A DNA stretch of 13,513 nt from an uncultured Bacteroides sp. Lineage in GTDB: Bacteria; Bacteroidota; Bacteroidia; Bacteroidales; Bacteroidaceae. The stretch lies in assembly GCA_900551645.1 (NCBI GenBank), contig URWP01000045.1:1-13513 (forward strand), in the 5' to 3' direction. The position numbers and the translations under genes are program-made. The notes beneath the pieces are model-generated. The model was not told the origin of the DNA. It saw nothing but the letters and a program-made list of their open reading frames with translations, and did no database searches. Below are positions 13,477 to 13,513 of this stretch, piece by piece (position 1 is the stretch's first letter; every line of letters begins with the position of its first letter).

Positions 13477-13513
13477 CGAAATCCTGCCCTTTGTTGTCCT
13501 TGCTAATCGTTCT

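Overview
The window looks like Bacteroidales (Bacteroidota) DNA. It carries a GH78 alpha-L-rhamnosidase, a galactokinase, a conserved arrangement of Bacteroides-type mobilization genes, and two good matches to the Bacteroidota -7 promoter motif TAnnTTTG, while Shine-Dalgarno sequences are weak or absent. TAG, TAA and TGA are all used as stops, so the standard bacterial code applies.

Left part (1 to about 4300) reads as ordinary chromosome with relatively GC-rich codon choice: the 3' portion of a secreted or periplasmic rhamnosidase, then, convergent to it, galK and an exported endonuclease/exonuclease/phosphatase-family protein.

Centre (about 4300 to 12140) is visibly more AT-rich and is one integrative mobilizable element. 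In order it holds: a candidate attachment region with direct repeats; a strong terminator and a promoter; a zinc-knuckle double-HTH protein translationally coupled to a 418-aa tyrosine integrase; a second excisionase-like HTH protein; a DUF3987-type ATPase and a zinc-finger/TOPRIM primase-like protein, separated by a cluster of TTGCAGT repeats that could be a replication origin; a hairpin-rich candidate oriT; mobC; a relaxase gene broken by an in-frame TAG inside its HUH metal-binding motif; and a C-terminally anchored coiled-coil protein. No conjugation (tra) genes are visible, so a helper conjugative element would have to supply the transfer channel. The integrase would integrate and excise, the HTH proteins would regulate or direct excision, the ATPase and primase would copy the excised circle, and MobC plus relaxase would nick oriT; the TAG predicts that self-encoded mobilization is lost in this copy.

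Right part (12143 to the end) is a 268-aa tyrosine recombinase divergent from an incomplete type I restriction specificity gene (hsdS). This matches recombinase-driven phase-variable hsdS loci. A perfect 11-bp inverted repeat lies between the two genes, and the hsdS piece lacks a normal N-terminus and is interrupted by what looks like a one-base frameshift. Whether this locus is cargo of the mobile element or a neighbouring island cannot be decided, because the right end lies outside the window.
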